Positions 48,914-56,989 of a DNA stretch of 64,000 nt are shown here, in pieces. The position numbers and the translations under genes are program-made. Location of the stretch: positions 1,619,690 through 1,683,689 of the forward strand of contig NZ_DF820425.1 in NCBI RefSeq assembly GCF_000617845.2, written 5' to 3'. The notes beneath the pieces are model-generated. The model saw only the letters and a list, made by a program, of their open reading frames with translations. It did no database searches and was not told where the DNA came from. Positions within the stretch are counted from its first letter, which is position 1. Each line of letters opens with the position of its first letter. The stretch comes from Bradyrhizobium sp. DOA9. GTDB taxonomy: Bacteria > Pseudomonadota > Alphaproteobacteria > Rhizobiales > Xanthobacteraceae.

Positions 48914-49071
48914 GCATGCCCAATCAAAACAGAGGAGAGTGCCGGTACCAAATGCACAGAGCGAGGCTAATAGCATTGATGAGCACGGCCTGCTACTCCT
49001 GCGTGCATTGACGCTTTGGTTGCGAGGCATTGGCGATCTAAGACCGGTGGCGACGGCTTCGCTTCGGCAAA

Positions 49072-49105
49072 CAAAAACGGCCGGATCTCCCGATCCGGCC
49101 GCTAC
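49072..49105 (-). terminator. Rho-independent terminator of rpmB
   Basis: On the minus strand CGGCCGGATC-GGGA-GATCCGGCCG followed by TTTTTGTTT: a perfect ten-base stem with a four-base loop and a T run. It lies about 70 bp past the rpmB stop and insulates the reverse transcriptase operon from rpmB transcription. Confidence 0.9.
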
Positions 49106-49173
49106 GCAAACTCTTACTCGGCTAAGCCTACGCCACGCGACGCAACCTAGCCCCCGCCCTAACGGTAATCTTC

Positions 49174-49482
49174 TCAGCTCGCCTGCTTCGCCGGCTGCGC
49201 TTCGCCGACCTTCTTCTGGATGGCGCGCTTCAGTTCGACGGCGCGCGGGGAGAGCGCGTCGGTGTTGGCCTTGAGGAGGTAGGCGTCGAGGCCGCCATTG
49301 TGGTCGACGCTCTTGATCGCGTTGGTGGAGACGCGCAGGCGCACGTTGCGGCCCAGGGCTTCCGAGATGAACGTCACGTTGACGAGGTTCGGCAGGAAGC
49401 GGCGCTTGGTCTTGATGTTGGAGTGGCTGACCTTGTGGCCGACGAGGGGGCCCTTGGCCGTCAGTTCGCAGCGGCGAGACAT
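49174..49482 (-). CDS. rpmB: 50S ribosomal protein L28
   Basis: 102 aa from ATG at 49482 ([20 protein letters not shown]); the family begins here, and the longer frame upstream is not used. The core is [20 protein letters not shown] and [19 protein letters not shown]. It has a C-terminal extension (to QPAKQAS) typical of alphaproteobacterial L28, longer than the 78-residue E. coli protein. Single-gene transcript ending at the terminator at 49072-49105. Confidence 0.96.
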   Translation of the reverse strand: MSRRCELTAKGPLVGHKVSHSNIKTKRRFLPNLVNVTFISEALGRNVRLRVSTNAIKSVDHNGGLDAYLLKANTDALSPRAVELKRAIQKKVGEAQPAKQAS

Positions 49483-49643
49483 GGTAGAAATCCTTAGTGT
49501 TCGAACCCCCAACGAGTGCGGCCGCCATTTCGGCGCCACGGGGGCAAATTCTTTCGTCCTTGCAGGGAGCGGGCGGACGTATAGGGGGGAAGGGGCCCTG
49601 CGTCAAGGTTTTGGGGCGGGATAGTGGTCCGCGGGTGGTGCCA

Positions 49644-49759
49644 CACCTCTCCCATAGGGAGAGGTCGGCGCATAGCGCCGGGTGAGGGGTTTTGCACCAT
49701 CGTGGGACCTGAGCCCCTCACCCGCGCCTGCGGCGCGACCTCTCCCGATGGGAGAGGTA
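49644..49759. repeat. Paired palindromic repeat, third copy
   Basis: CACCTCTCCCATAGGGAGAGGTCGGCGCATAGCGCCGGGTGAGGGG, then CCCCTCACCCGCGCCTGCGGCGCGACCTCTCCCGATGGGAGAGGT. It takes up about a quarter of the 452-bp gap between rpmB and the DUF3108 gene. The rest of that gap should hold the two divergent promoters; no gene was seen. Confidence 0.85.
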
Positions 49760-49946
49760 TCGGAGCCCGGGGCGGGACACGGGCCGATCACCAAAACGGC
49801 AGTGTTTAAAGCGCCTTACCATCACATAAACGGCGTATTCGCCGTCGAAGAGTCCGGTGGAGTTCCCGGGGCTGATGCCCCGACACATTGTTTGCCGTGC
49901 TATTTGGCTTAAGTAAGAGCGCATCGCGCCCCGATTGGATCATTTC

Positions 49947-50831
49947 GTGCCGACAACGCTTCATTTCGCGCAAGACCTGCGCTCAGCCCGGCCTCATCCG
50001 GCCGGCCGGCTGATGGCGCTTTGCGGCCTGGCGGTGATGCTGACTGTTGCCTCCGGCGTGGCGCCGGCCGCCGCGCAAGGCAAGCTCGAAGCGCAATATG
50101 AGGCCTCGCTGGCAGGAATTCCCGTCGGCAAGGGCGCCTGGAACATCGATATCCAGGACGACGTGTTCGCGGCGGCGGCCTCCGGCGGCACCTCGGGGCT
50201 CTTGAAGTCGTTCACGGGCGGGTCCGGCACCGGTGCCAGCCAAGGGCGTGTCGTCAACGGCGCGCTGGTTGCGACCGGCTACCAGGCCTCCACCACCACC
50301 CAGAAGAAGACCGAAGAGATCCGCATCACCCTCGACAAGGGCAATGTGAAGGATTTTGCGATTCTGCCGGAGCCGCCGGTCGACCCGGACCGCATCGTCG
50401 TCACCGAGGCGCATCGCCGCGGCGTGTGGGACCCGATGACGGCTTCGCTGCTGCGCGTGCCCGGCACCGGCGACCCCGTGTCGCCCGAGGCCTGCCACAA
50501 CGCCGCACCCGTGTTCGACGGCCGCATGCGCTACGAGCTCAAGCTCGATTTCAAGCGCATGGAGACCGTGAAGGCGGAGAAGGGGTACAAGGGCCCGGTC
50601 GTAGTCTGCTCGATCTATTTCGTGCCGATCGCCGGCTACATCCCCGACCGCCCCGTGATCAAATACCTCGCCGCCCAGCGCAACATGGAGATCGCGTTCG
50701 CCCCGATCGCCGGCACGCGCATCCTGGTCCCGTTCTGGCTGAAAGTGCCGACGCCCCTGGGCCCGGCCATGCTGGAAGCCACCAGCTTCATCACCGCCCC
50801 CCAGCCGCCACGCGTCGCGAAGACGCAGTAG
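49947..50831 (+). CDS. DUF3108 periplasmic protein
   Basis: About 294 aa. The start is uncertain: TTG 49935, GTG 49947 or ATG 50013 (which begins MALCGLAVMLTVASG). All give a signal peptide cleaved near AAAQG. The rest is DUF3108: LEAQYEASLAGIPVGKGAWN, YQASTTTQKKTEEIRITL, FDGRMRYELKLDFKR and VVVCSIYFVPIAGYIPDRPVIKYLA. The fold is probably a periplasmic beta-structure; the function is unknown. Well conserved near rpmB in related genomes by recollection, not by search. Confidence 0.8.
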   Translation: MPTTLHFAQDLRSARPHPAGRLMALCGLAVMLTVASGVAPAAAQGKLEAQYEASLAGIPVGKGAWNIDIQDDVFAAAASGGTSGLLKSFTGGSGTGASQGRVVNGALVATGYQASTTTQKKTEEIRITLDKGNVKDFAILPEPPVDPDRIVVTEAHRRGVWDPMTASLLRVPGTGDPVSPEACHNAAPVFDGRMRYELKLDFKRMETVKAEKGYKGPVVVCSIYFVPIAGYIPDRPVIKYLAAQRNMEIAFAPIAGTRILVPFWLKVPTPLGPAMLEATSFITAPQPPRVAKTQ

Positions 50832-50858
50832 CGCTCTAAAGCCCTCCCCTGCGCTCTT

Positions 50859-51016
50859 ACCCTCCCCTGGAGGGGGAGGGTCGATCGCGCGTTAGCGCGA
50901 GCGGGGTGGGGTGGATCTCTCAACACGGGGACGTGCCCGAGTGGAGAGATCACCCCACCCCGTCTCACATTCCGCTGCGCTCCATGTGAGCCGACCCTCC
51001 CCCTCCAGGGGAGGGT
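50859..51016. repeat. 165-bp palindromic element (CCCTCCCC family), copy 3
   Basis: Opens ACCCTCCCCTGGAGGGGGAGGGT, closes ACCCTCCCCCTCCAGGGGAGGGT; inside are GCGCGTTAGCGC, GGGGTGGGGTGGATCTCTCA, a variable stem and ATCACCCCACCCC. Very close to copy 2 at 43423. Confidence 0.85.
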
Positions 51017-51091
51017 TTAGGGTACCCCAGCAATATCAACCACTTACCTACTATGCATGGGGTTGTTTTCGCAACAATGAGTTCGGAATGC

Positions 51092-51178
51092 CGTCATGGC
51101 CGGGCTTGACCCGGCCATCCATCCCTTCGAGAGATGCTCGTCGTTCGATGGATGCGCGGGTCAAGCCCGCGCATGACG
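51092..51178. repeat. Palindromic repeat (GTCATGGCCGGGCTTG type), copy 2
   Basis: CGTCATGGCCGGGCTTGACCCGGCCATCCATCC paired with GGATGCGCGGGTCAAGCCCGCGCATGACG. Same family as 204-281. A half element lies at 51461-51496. Confidence 0.8.
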
Positions 51179-51565
51179 AAGACGGGAATCCATTTGACTC
51201 CGCCCCGATTCTGATTCGACTCCCCGCCGTCCCCAGCTTTAACCACCCCGCTCGCTTGTGCGCCCCCGCAAAACTCCATCTAGTGCGCAACCAACACGAG
51301 TCCCGCGACATGTTGCGTGAACGGAACGGGACTCAACGGGGAGTCAGCGATTCGGCCGCGATTCGTTCTAGAGTCGTTCCGAAGCTTAAAGCGAACGGGA
51401 AAAGCGTCGCAAAGTGAGACAGTTGCGCGGGATTCGGGGAGGGCGTGCCACACCCTCCGCTGTCATGCCCCGGCTTGACCGGGGCATCCAGTACGCCGCG
51501 GCCTCTGAGCCCCGCCCCATACAGCACTGACATTCGCCCAAATCGCCATTACCTATCCCTCAGAC

Positions 51566-54500
51566 ATGGCTTTTTCCTCCTCCCCCTTCGCCTCCGAGCG
51601 CGCACCCGGCGCGGGCGTCACTGCGGTGCTCGGTCCGACCAACACCGGCAAGACCCATCTCGCCATCGAGCGGATGCTGGCGCATCCCTCAGGGCTGATC
51701 GGCCTGCCGCTGCGCCTGCTCGCGCGCGAGGTCTACAACAAGATCGCCGCTCGATCCGGCGAGGCCAGCGTCGCACTGGTCACCGGCGAGGAGAAGATCA
51801 AGCCGAAGAACCCGCGCTATTGGGTCTCCACCGTCGAGGCGATGCCGCGGGATCTCGACGTCTCCTTCCTCGCCGTCGACGAGGTCCAGATCGCCGCCGA
51901 TCTCGAGCGCGGCCACGTCTTCACCGATCGCATCCTCAACCGCCGCGGCCGCGACGAGACGCTGCTCTTGGGCGCAGCCACCATGCGCCCGATCATCGAG
52001 CGCCTGTTGCCGGGCGTCTCCATGATCACGCGGCCCAGATTGTCGCAGCTCGAATTCGCCGGCGACCGCAAGATCACGCGCCAGCCGCGCCGCACCGCCA
52101 TCGTCGCGTTCTCCGCCGATGAAGTCTACGCCATCGCCGAGCTGATCCGCCGCCAGCACGGCGGCGCCGCCGTGGTGCTGGGCTCGCTCTCGCCCCGCAC
52201 ACGCAACGCGCAAGTGGCGATGTTCCAGAACGGCGACGTCGATTATCTCGTCGCCACCGACGCCGTCGGCATGGGCCTCAATCTCGACGTCGACCACGTC
52301 GCCTTCGCCTCCGACCGCAAGTTCGACGGCTACCAATTCCGCCGCCTCACGCCGTCCGAATTCGCGCAAATCGCGGGCCGCGCCGGCCGTGCCACCCGCA
52401 ACGGCACCTTCGGCACCACGGGCCGCTGCGCGCCGTTCGAGCCCGAGCTCGTCAACGCGCTGCAGAACCACACCTTCGATGCCGTGAAGGTGCTGCAATG
52501 GCGCAATTCCAAGCTGGATTTCGCCTCGCTCGGCGCGCTCCAGGTCTCGCTGAACCTCGCCCCCGGCCACGAGACGCTGACGCGCGCGCCGATCGCCGAG
52601 GACATGCGCGTGCTCGATCACGCCGCCCGCGACGGCGAGGTGCGCGATATCGCGCATGGCAAGGCCGCCGTGGAGCGGCTCTGGGAAGCCTGCCAGGTCC
52701 CGGACTACAGGAAGCTGTCGCCGGCCGCCCATGCCGAGCTGGTGACGACGCTGTACGGCTTCCTGATGCGCAAGGGCTGCATTCCCGATTCCTGGTTCGA
52801 GTCCCAGGTCACCCAGGCCGACCGCATCGACGGCGATATCGACACGCTGTCGGCCCGAATCGCCCAGATCCGCACCTGGACCTTCGTCGCCAACCGCCCG
52901 GACTGGCTGAAAGACCCGGAACGCTGGCAGGGGATCGCGCGGGAGGTCGAAAATAAATTATCGGATGCGCTCCATGAACGCTTGACTGAGCGTTTCGTTG
53001 ATCGCCGGACCAGTGTATTGATGCGCCGCCTGCGGGAGAACACGAGCTTGAATACTGAAATCGGCAAGACCGGCGAAGTCATCGTCGAAGGCCATGTCAT
53101 CGGCCGCCTCGATGGCTTCACCTTTGCACCGGACACGGCGGAAGCCGGCTCCGATGCGAAAGCCTTGCAGGCTGCAGCGCAAGCGGTGCTCGCCGGCGAG
53201 ATCAACGCACGCGCCGAAAAGCTCGGCAATGCGCCGGACGAGCAGTTCGTGCTGACGTCCGAAGGCATCATCCGCTGGACCGGCGATGCCGTGGCGCGGC
53301 TCGCCGCCGCAGACGACGCGCTGCATCCGCGCATCCGCATCATCTCGGACGAGCGCCTGACCGGCGCCCCCCGCGACAAGGTGCAGGCGCGGCTCGAGCT
53401 CTGGCTCAAGACGCACATCGAAAAGCTGCTCGGGCCGATGTTCGAGCTGTCGAAGGCCGAGGACGTCACCGGCATCGCCCGCGGCATCGCCTATCAGCTG
53501 GTCGAAGCGCTCGGCGTGCTCGAGCGGCCGAAGATCGCCAGCGAGCTGAAGGATCTCGATCAGCCCTCGCGCGCCGTGTTGCGCAAATACGGCGTCCGCT
53601 TCGGCGCCTATCACCTCTATTTTCCCGGTCTGCTCAAGCCCGCCGCACGTGCGCTCGCCGCGCTGCTCTGGGCGCTGAAGCAGGACAATGTCGATCTGTC
53701 CGCGCTCTCGGGCGCGCAGCATCTGGCCTCCTCGGGGCGCACCTCGTTCCCGGTCGACAAGGCACTGCCGCGCGATGCCTATCGCGTGCTCGGCTACAAG
53801 CAGGCCGGCGAGCGCGCCGTGCGCGTCGACATCCTGGAACGCCTCGCCGATTTGATCCGCCCGGCGCTGGCCTGGCGCGAGAACTCGCCGGGTGAAAAGC
53901 CCGCCGGTGCGTTCGACGGCCGCAGCTTCGTGGTCACGCAGGCGATGACCTCGCTCACGGGATCGGCCGGCGAAGATTTCGCCTCCGTGCTGCGCGCGCT
54001 CGGCTATCGCATGGAGAAGCGCCCGCCGCTGCCGCCCAAACCTGTCGTGACCGAGCCTGTCGTGACCGAGCCTGTTGCGACCGATCAGGTCGTCACCGAG
54101 ACCGTCGCCGCCGAGACGCCGCCCGTTGAAGGCCGCGTGGAGACCCCACCTGAGACTGCGACGGAGGCCGTTGCCGGCCTGCCGGCCGCCGAGGCTACGG
54201 CCGAATCCGTCACGGTCGAAGACGCGCCCGGCATGGAGCCGCACGACGAGCCCGCTCCTGCGGAGGCTCACGAGGAGCGTGCGCTGGAAGCGTCTCCAGA
54301 AGCGCCCGTCACGCCCGAGGACGCCCCCGGCATCGCGCCGCCCGCAGAAGAGACTCCGGCACCGCTTGATGCGGCCCCGGCCGAGACCGCCGCAGTCGAA
54401 GCCGCTGCTTCACCGGATGCTGCTGCGCCTGTCGAAGCCCCCGCCGCGCCCGATCTGATCGAGGTCTGGCGTCCCGCCGGCCGTCACGAGGATCGCAAGC

Positions 54501-54988
54501 CGCGCCACGAGCGCCATCGCCATCAGCGTCACAACAACCAGCGTCGTCCGCAGGCCGGCGCTGAGGCTGCCGCTGCAGCCGATGCAGCGAGCGCCGCGCC
54601 CGGCGAAGCCGCCGACGGCGCGAAGCCGGGCCAGCGTCATGGCGGCGGTCATCGCCGCGATGGCGGCCGCGACTTCCGCAAGCCGCGTGAAGGCGGCGAG
54701 GGCGGTGAGCGCCGCGACGACCGCAATCGCAGCTTCCAGGGCAAGGGAGACCGCGACAAGGATCGCGATCGCAACCGCGACAACAAGAAGTTCGGCGGCG
54801 ATCGCGACAAGGGCCGCGACAATCGTGGCCGTGACCGCGACAAGGGTCGCGACCGCCAGGGTGGTCCGTCACTTCGTCCCTACGCCTCGAGCGCGAACCC
54901 GCGCGAGCGCGATCGTCCGGCCGATCCGAACTCCCCCTTCGCCAAGCTCGCTGCCCTGAAAGAGCAGCTCTCGGGGCGCAAGGAGTAA
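51566..54988 (+). CDS. SUV3-like DExH RNA helicase with long disordered tail
   Basis: 1140 aa. The N-terminal helicase core has Walker A GPTNTGKTHLAIERM (near 25-39), DEVQ in FLAVDEVQIAADLERG, and motif VI QIAGRAGRATRNGTFG. This is the mitochondrial SUV3/alphaproteobacterial helicase family, which unwinds RNA in decay. A middle region (about 400-800) is helical. From about 815 to the end the sequence is low complexity: first Pro/Ala/Glu/Val-rich, then Arg/Asp/Gly/Asn-rich (GDRDKDRDRNRDNKK). That tail is likely disordered and RNA-binding. The S4 gene follows within 5 bp. Confidence 0.9.
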   Translation: MAFSSSPFASERAPGAGVTAVLGPTNTGKTHLAIERMLAHPSGLIGLPLRLLAREVYNKIAARSGEASVALVTGEEKIKPKNPRYWVSTVEAMPRDLDVSFLAVDEVQIAADLERGHVFTDRILNRRGRDETLLLGAATMRPIIERLLPGVSMITRPRLSQLEFAGDRKITRQPRRTAIVAFSADEVYAIAELIRRQHGGAAVVLGSLSPRTRNAQVAMFQNGDVDYLVATDAVGMGLNLDVDHVAFASDRKFDGYQFRRLTPSEFAQIAGRAGRATRNGTFGTTGRCAPFEPELVNALQNHTFDAVKVLQWRNSKLDFASLGALQVSLNLAPGHETLTRAPIAEDMRVLDHAARDGEVRDIAHGKAAVERLWEACQVPDYRKLSPAAHAELVTTLYGFLMRKGCIPDSWFESQVTQADRIDGDIDTLSARIAQIRTWTFVANRPDWLKDPERWQGIAREVENKLSDALHERLTERFVDRRTSVLMRRLRENTSLNTEIGKTGEVIVEGHVIGRLDGFTFAPDTAEAGSDAKALQAAAQAVLAGEINARAEKLGNAPDEQFVLTSEGIIRWTGDAVARLAAADDALHPRIRIISDERLTGAPRDKVQARLELWLKTHIEKLLGPMFELSKAEDVTGIARGIAYQLVEALGVLERPKIASELKDLDQPSRAVLRKYGVRFGAYHLYFPGLLKPAARALAALLWALKQDNVDLSALSGAQHLASSGRTSFPVDKALPRDAYRVLGYKQAGERAVRVDILERLADLIRPALAWRENSPGEKPAGAFDGRSFVVTQAMTSLTGSAGEDFASVLRALGYRMEKRPPLPPKPVVTEPVVTEPVATDQVVTETVAAETPPVEGRVETPPETATEAVAGLPAAEATAESVTVEDAPGMEPHDEPAPAEAHEERALEASPEAPVTPEDAPGIAPPAEETPAPLDAAPAETAAVEAAASPDAAAPVEAPAAPDLIEVWRPAGRHEDRKPRHERHRHQRHNNQRRPQAGAEAAAAADAASAAPGEAADGAKPGQRHGGGHRRDGGRDFRKPREGGEGGERRDDRNRSFQGKGDRDKDRDRNRDNKKFGGDRDKGRDNRGRDRDKGRDRQGGPSLRPYASSANPRERDRPADPNSPFAKLAALKEQLSGRKE

Positions 54989-54992
54989 CCCC

Positions 54993-55262
54993 ACGACCGA
55001 GCGGCAGCGCATCGACAAATGGCTGTGGCACGCGCGGGTGGTCAAGGCGCGCACCTCCGCGGCTGAGCTGGTTGAGTCCGGCCACGTCCGCATCAACGGT
55101 ACGCGTGAGAAATCACCCGGCCATGCGATCAAGATCGGTGACGTGATTACGGTGGCCCTCGATCGCACCGTGCGCGTGCTGAAGGTCACCGCCTTCAACG
55201 AGCGCCGTGGTGATGCCGCCTCGGCGCGCGTGCTCTACGAGGAGCTCGGGTCGCGCAATTAA
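54993..55262 (+). CDS. S4-domain RNA-binding protein (Hsp15-like), apparent ACG start
   Basis: 89 aa if begun at ACG 54993. The S4 domain requires the residues RIDKWLWHARVVKARTSAAE, the first part of which lies before the first conventional start (GTG 55038). No ATG, GTG or TTG exists in this frame between the stop at 54957-54959 and 55038. AAGGAG at 54980-54985 sits seven bases before the ACG, the right distance. Hsp15-type proteins bind stalled 50S subunits carrying nascent chains. Overlap with the helicase end gives tight coupling. Either a real ACG start, a mutated ATG, or a sequence error. Confidence 0.8.
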   Translation, partial: TTERQRIDKWLWHARVVKARTSAAELVESGHVRINGTREKSPGHAIKIGDVITVALDRTVRVLKVTAFNERRGDAASARVLYEELGSRN

Positions 55263-55394
55263 TTGCGCTTTGTATTCATTTCTTGATCGATCAAACACAC
55301 AAAGCCGTCATGTTCGGGCCTTCCCGACCTTGCGGCGCCGGGCCATCCGCGCTAGGCAAGCCGCGACTTTTAAAAGAGCTTTTCGGAGCGTTGG

Positions 55395-55733
55395 ATGACT
55401 TACGTCGTCACTGAAAACTGCATCAAGTGCAAGTACACCGACTGCGTCGAGGTCTGCCCGGTCGATTGCTTCTACGAAGGCGACAACATGCTCGTCATCC
55501 ATCCCGACGAGTGCATCGATTGCGGCGTGTGCGAGCCGGAATGCCCCGCCGACGCCATCAAGCCGGACACGGAACCGGGGCTGGAGAAGTGGCTCCAGGT
55601 CAACGCCGATTACGCCAAGAGCTGGCCGAACATCACCCAGAAGAAAGAATCACCTGCCGACGCCAAGGAATTCGACGGCATGGACGGCAAGTTCGAGAAA
55701 TATTTTTCTCCGAACCCGGGCTCTGGGGACTAA
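55395..55733 (+). CDS. fdxA: Ferredoxin with one 3Fe-4S and one 4Fe-4S cluster
   Basis: 112 aa, FdxA family. The cluster ligands are [17 protein letters not shown] and [12 protein letters not shown]. The first group (CxxCxxxxCxxxCP) has the seven-iron ferredoxin pattern with [10 protein letters not shown]. It ends with the usual C-terminal helix ([12 protein letters not shown]) and an acidic tail. A cytoplasmic electron carrier, widely conserved beside carD in these bacteria. GGAGCG precedes the ATG. Confidence 0.95.
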   Translation: MTYVVTENCIKCKYTDCVEVCPVDCFYEGDNMLVIHPDECIDCGVCEPECPADAIKPDTEPGLEKWLQVNADYAKSWPNITQKKESPADAKEFDGMDGKFEKYFSPNPGSGD

Positions 55734-55801
55734 ATCGCGCCCAAACTTAACCCTAATAGCGGCGCTGCCGCCGAAAACCAGCCCTGAAGACCCCTAAATC
55801 A

Positions 55802-55838
55802 TTGATTTTTGCGGGAAATGTGCTATATTGGGCACATT
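55802..55838 (+). promoter_or_regulatory. Promoter-like site with inverted repeat upstream of carD
   Basis: TTGATT at 55802-55807 and TATATT at 55824-55829 are spaced 16 bases. The -10 lies inside the inverted repeat AATGTGC-8-GCACATT (55817-55838), so a bound protein would block or remodel the promoter. It ends 42 bases before the earliest carD start. Confidence 0.5.
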
Positions 55839-55879
55839 AAGCCGAACCCCGTCAGCCCCGTTGGCCCCTCTGGGTTCCC

Positions 55880-56902
55880 GTGAAACCAAATGTCGAACAG
55901 GGGCGTGGCAGTTTCCGCGCGCAGGCTGTGTCACAGAAAACGCGTAAAAAGAGTACTTCAGCGAGGGCTTCCCATAAGGAGGCCAAAAAAGTCGCCGCGG
56001 CCAGCCGTAGCGCATCCAAGGGTCGGACCGCGACGAAGGCGCCGGCTGCAAAGTCCTCGAAGAACAAAAGAAGCGCAATGCCTAACAAGACTGCCAAACC
56101 GGCCGCGAAAGCGACCGCTGCCAAGCCTGTTGCCGCCAAGCCTGTGACTGCCAAGCCTGTGACGGCCAAGGCCCCCGCTGCCAAGCCCGCCGCGCCGAAG
56201 GCTCCCGTTGCTGCTGCGCCCGCCAAGGCCCCCGTCGCCGCCAAGCCGGCCGCCAAGCCCGCGGCTGCGCCGAAGGTCGAGGAAAAGAAGGTCGTGACCC
56301 AGCGTCAGGGCTTCAAGGCCAATGAATTCGTGGTCTATCCCGCTCACGGCGTCGGCCAGATCCTGGCCATCGAGGAGCAGGAGATCGCCGGTGCGAAGCT
56401 CGAGCTGTTCGTCATCAACTTCATCAAGGACAAGATGACGCTACGCGTGCCGACCGCCAAGGTCGCCAATGTCGGCATGCGCAAGCTGTCCGATCCGGTG
56501 CTGGTCAAGAAGGCGCTGGAGACGCTCAAGGGCCGCGCCCGCGTCAAGCGCACCATGTGGTCGCGCCGTGCCCAGGAATACGAAGCGAAGATCAATTCGG
56601 GCGATATCGTCGCGATCGCGGAAGTCGTGCGCGACCTCTATCGCTCGGAATCGCAGCCCGAGCAGTCCTACTCGGAACGCCAGCTCTATGAAGCGGCGCT
56701 CGACCGTCTCTCCCGCGAGATCGCGGTGGTGCAGCACTCGACCGAGACCGAAGCGGTCAAGGAGATCGAGGCCCAGCTCGCCAAGAGCCCGCGCCGCAAT
56801 GCCAAGGCGGAAGCCGCCGAGGGCGAGGCCGATACGGATGCCGAGGGCGATACCGACGATACCGACGGCGACGACAGCACCGTCGCCGACGAGGCCGCGT
56901 AA
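55880..56902 (+). CDS. carD: CarD-family transcriptional regulator with extended N-terminus
   Basis: 340 aa from GTG 55880; other starts are GTG 55928 and ATG 56078 (MPNKTAKPAAKATA). The region up to about residue 135 is low complexity and lysine/alanine/proline-rich with AAKP/TAKP repeats, probably disordered. The conserved CarD domain follows (about 140-300): NEFVVYPAHGVGQI, INFIKDKMTLRVPTAKV, RAQEYEAKINSGD, YSERQLYEAALDRL. CarD binds the RNA polymerase beta subunit and stabilises open promoter complexes, notably at rRNA promoters. The tail is acidic. A strong terminator follows. Confidence 0.9.
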   Translation: MKPNVEQGRGSFRAQAVSQKTRKKSTSARASHKEAKKVAAASRSASKGRTATKAPAAKSSKNKRSAMPNKTAKPAAKATAAKPVAAKPVTAKPVTAKAPAAKPAAPKAPVAAAPAKAPVAAKPAAKPAAAPKVEEKKVVTQRQGFKANEFVVYPAHGVGQILAIEEQEIAGAKLELFVINFIKDKMTLRVPTAKVANVGMRKLSDPVLVKKALETLKGRARVKRTMWSRRAQEYEAKINSGDIVAIAEVVRDLYRSESQPEQSYSERQLYEAALDRLSREIAVVQHSTETEAVKEIEAQLAKSPRRNAKAEAAEGEADTDAEGDTDDTDGDDSTVADEAA

Positions 56903-56930
56903 ACAGCTTCGTTCCTCGCAAGCCATCAAA

Positions 56931-56956
56931 AGCCCGGCCGAACGGCCGGGCTTTTT
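56931..56956 (+). terminator. Rho-independent terminator of carD
   Basis: AGCCCGGCCG-AA-CGGCCGGGCTTTTTG: a ten-base stem with a two-base loop (A..T closing pairs included) and a T run, 28 bp past the carD stop. Confidence 0.92.
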
Positions 56957-56989
56957 GCTTGGCCTCCTGACGCAGCGGGCGATGCGACG

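Larger units (their letters stand above)
50832..51565. other. 734-bp gap made mostly of palindromic repeats
   Basis: Contains the third 165-bp CCCTCCCC element (50859-51016), a GTCATGGCCGGGCTTG element (51092-51178) and half of another (51461-51496, GTCATGCCCCGGCTTGACCGGGGCATCCAG). Between them, 51270-51420 is plainer sequence in which no gene was recognised; it probably includes the helicase promoter. Confidence 0.65.

Noticed and set aside
48914..49606. N-terminal extension of the reverse transcriptase frame
   Set aside because: It would overlap the rpmB gene and its terminator on the same strand; the RT start is placed at 48913.
50911..51417. Plus-strand ORF of 168 codons upstream of the helicase
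   Set aside because: It is built largely from two palindromic repeats and has no start signal.
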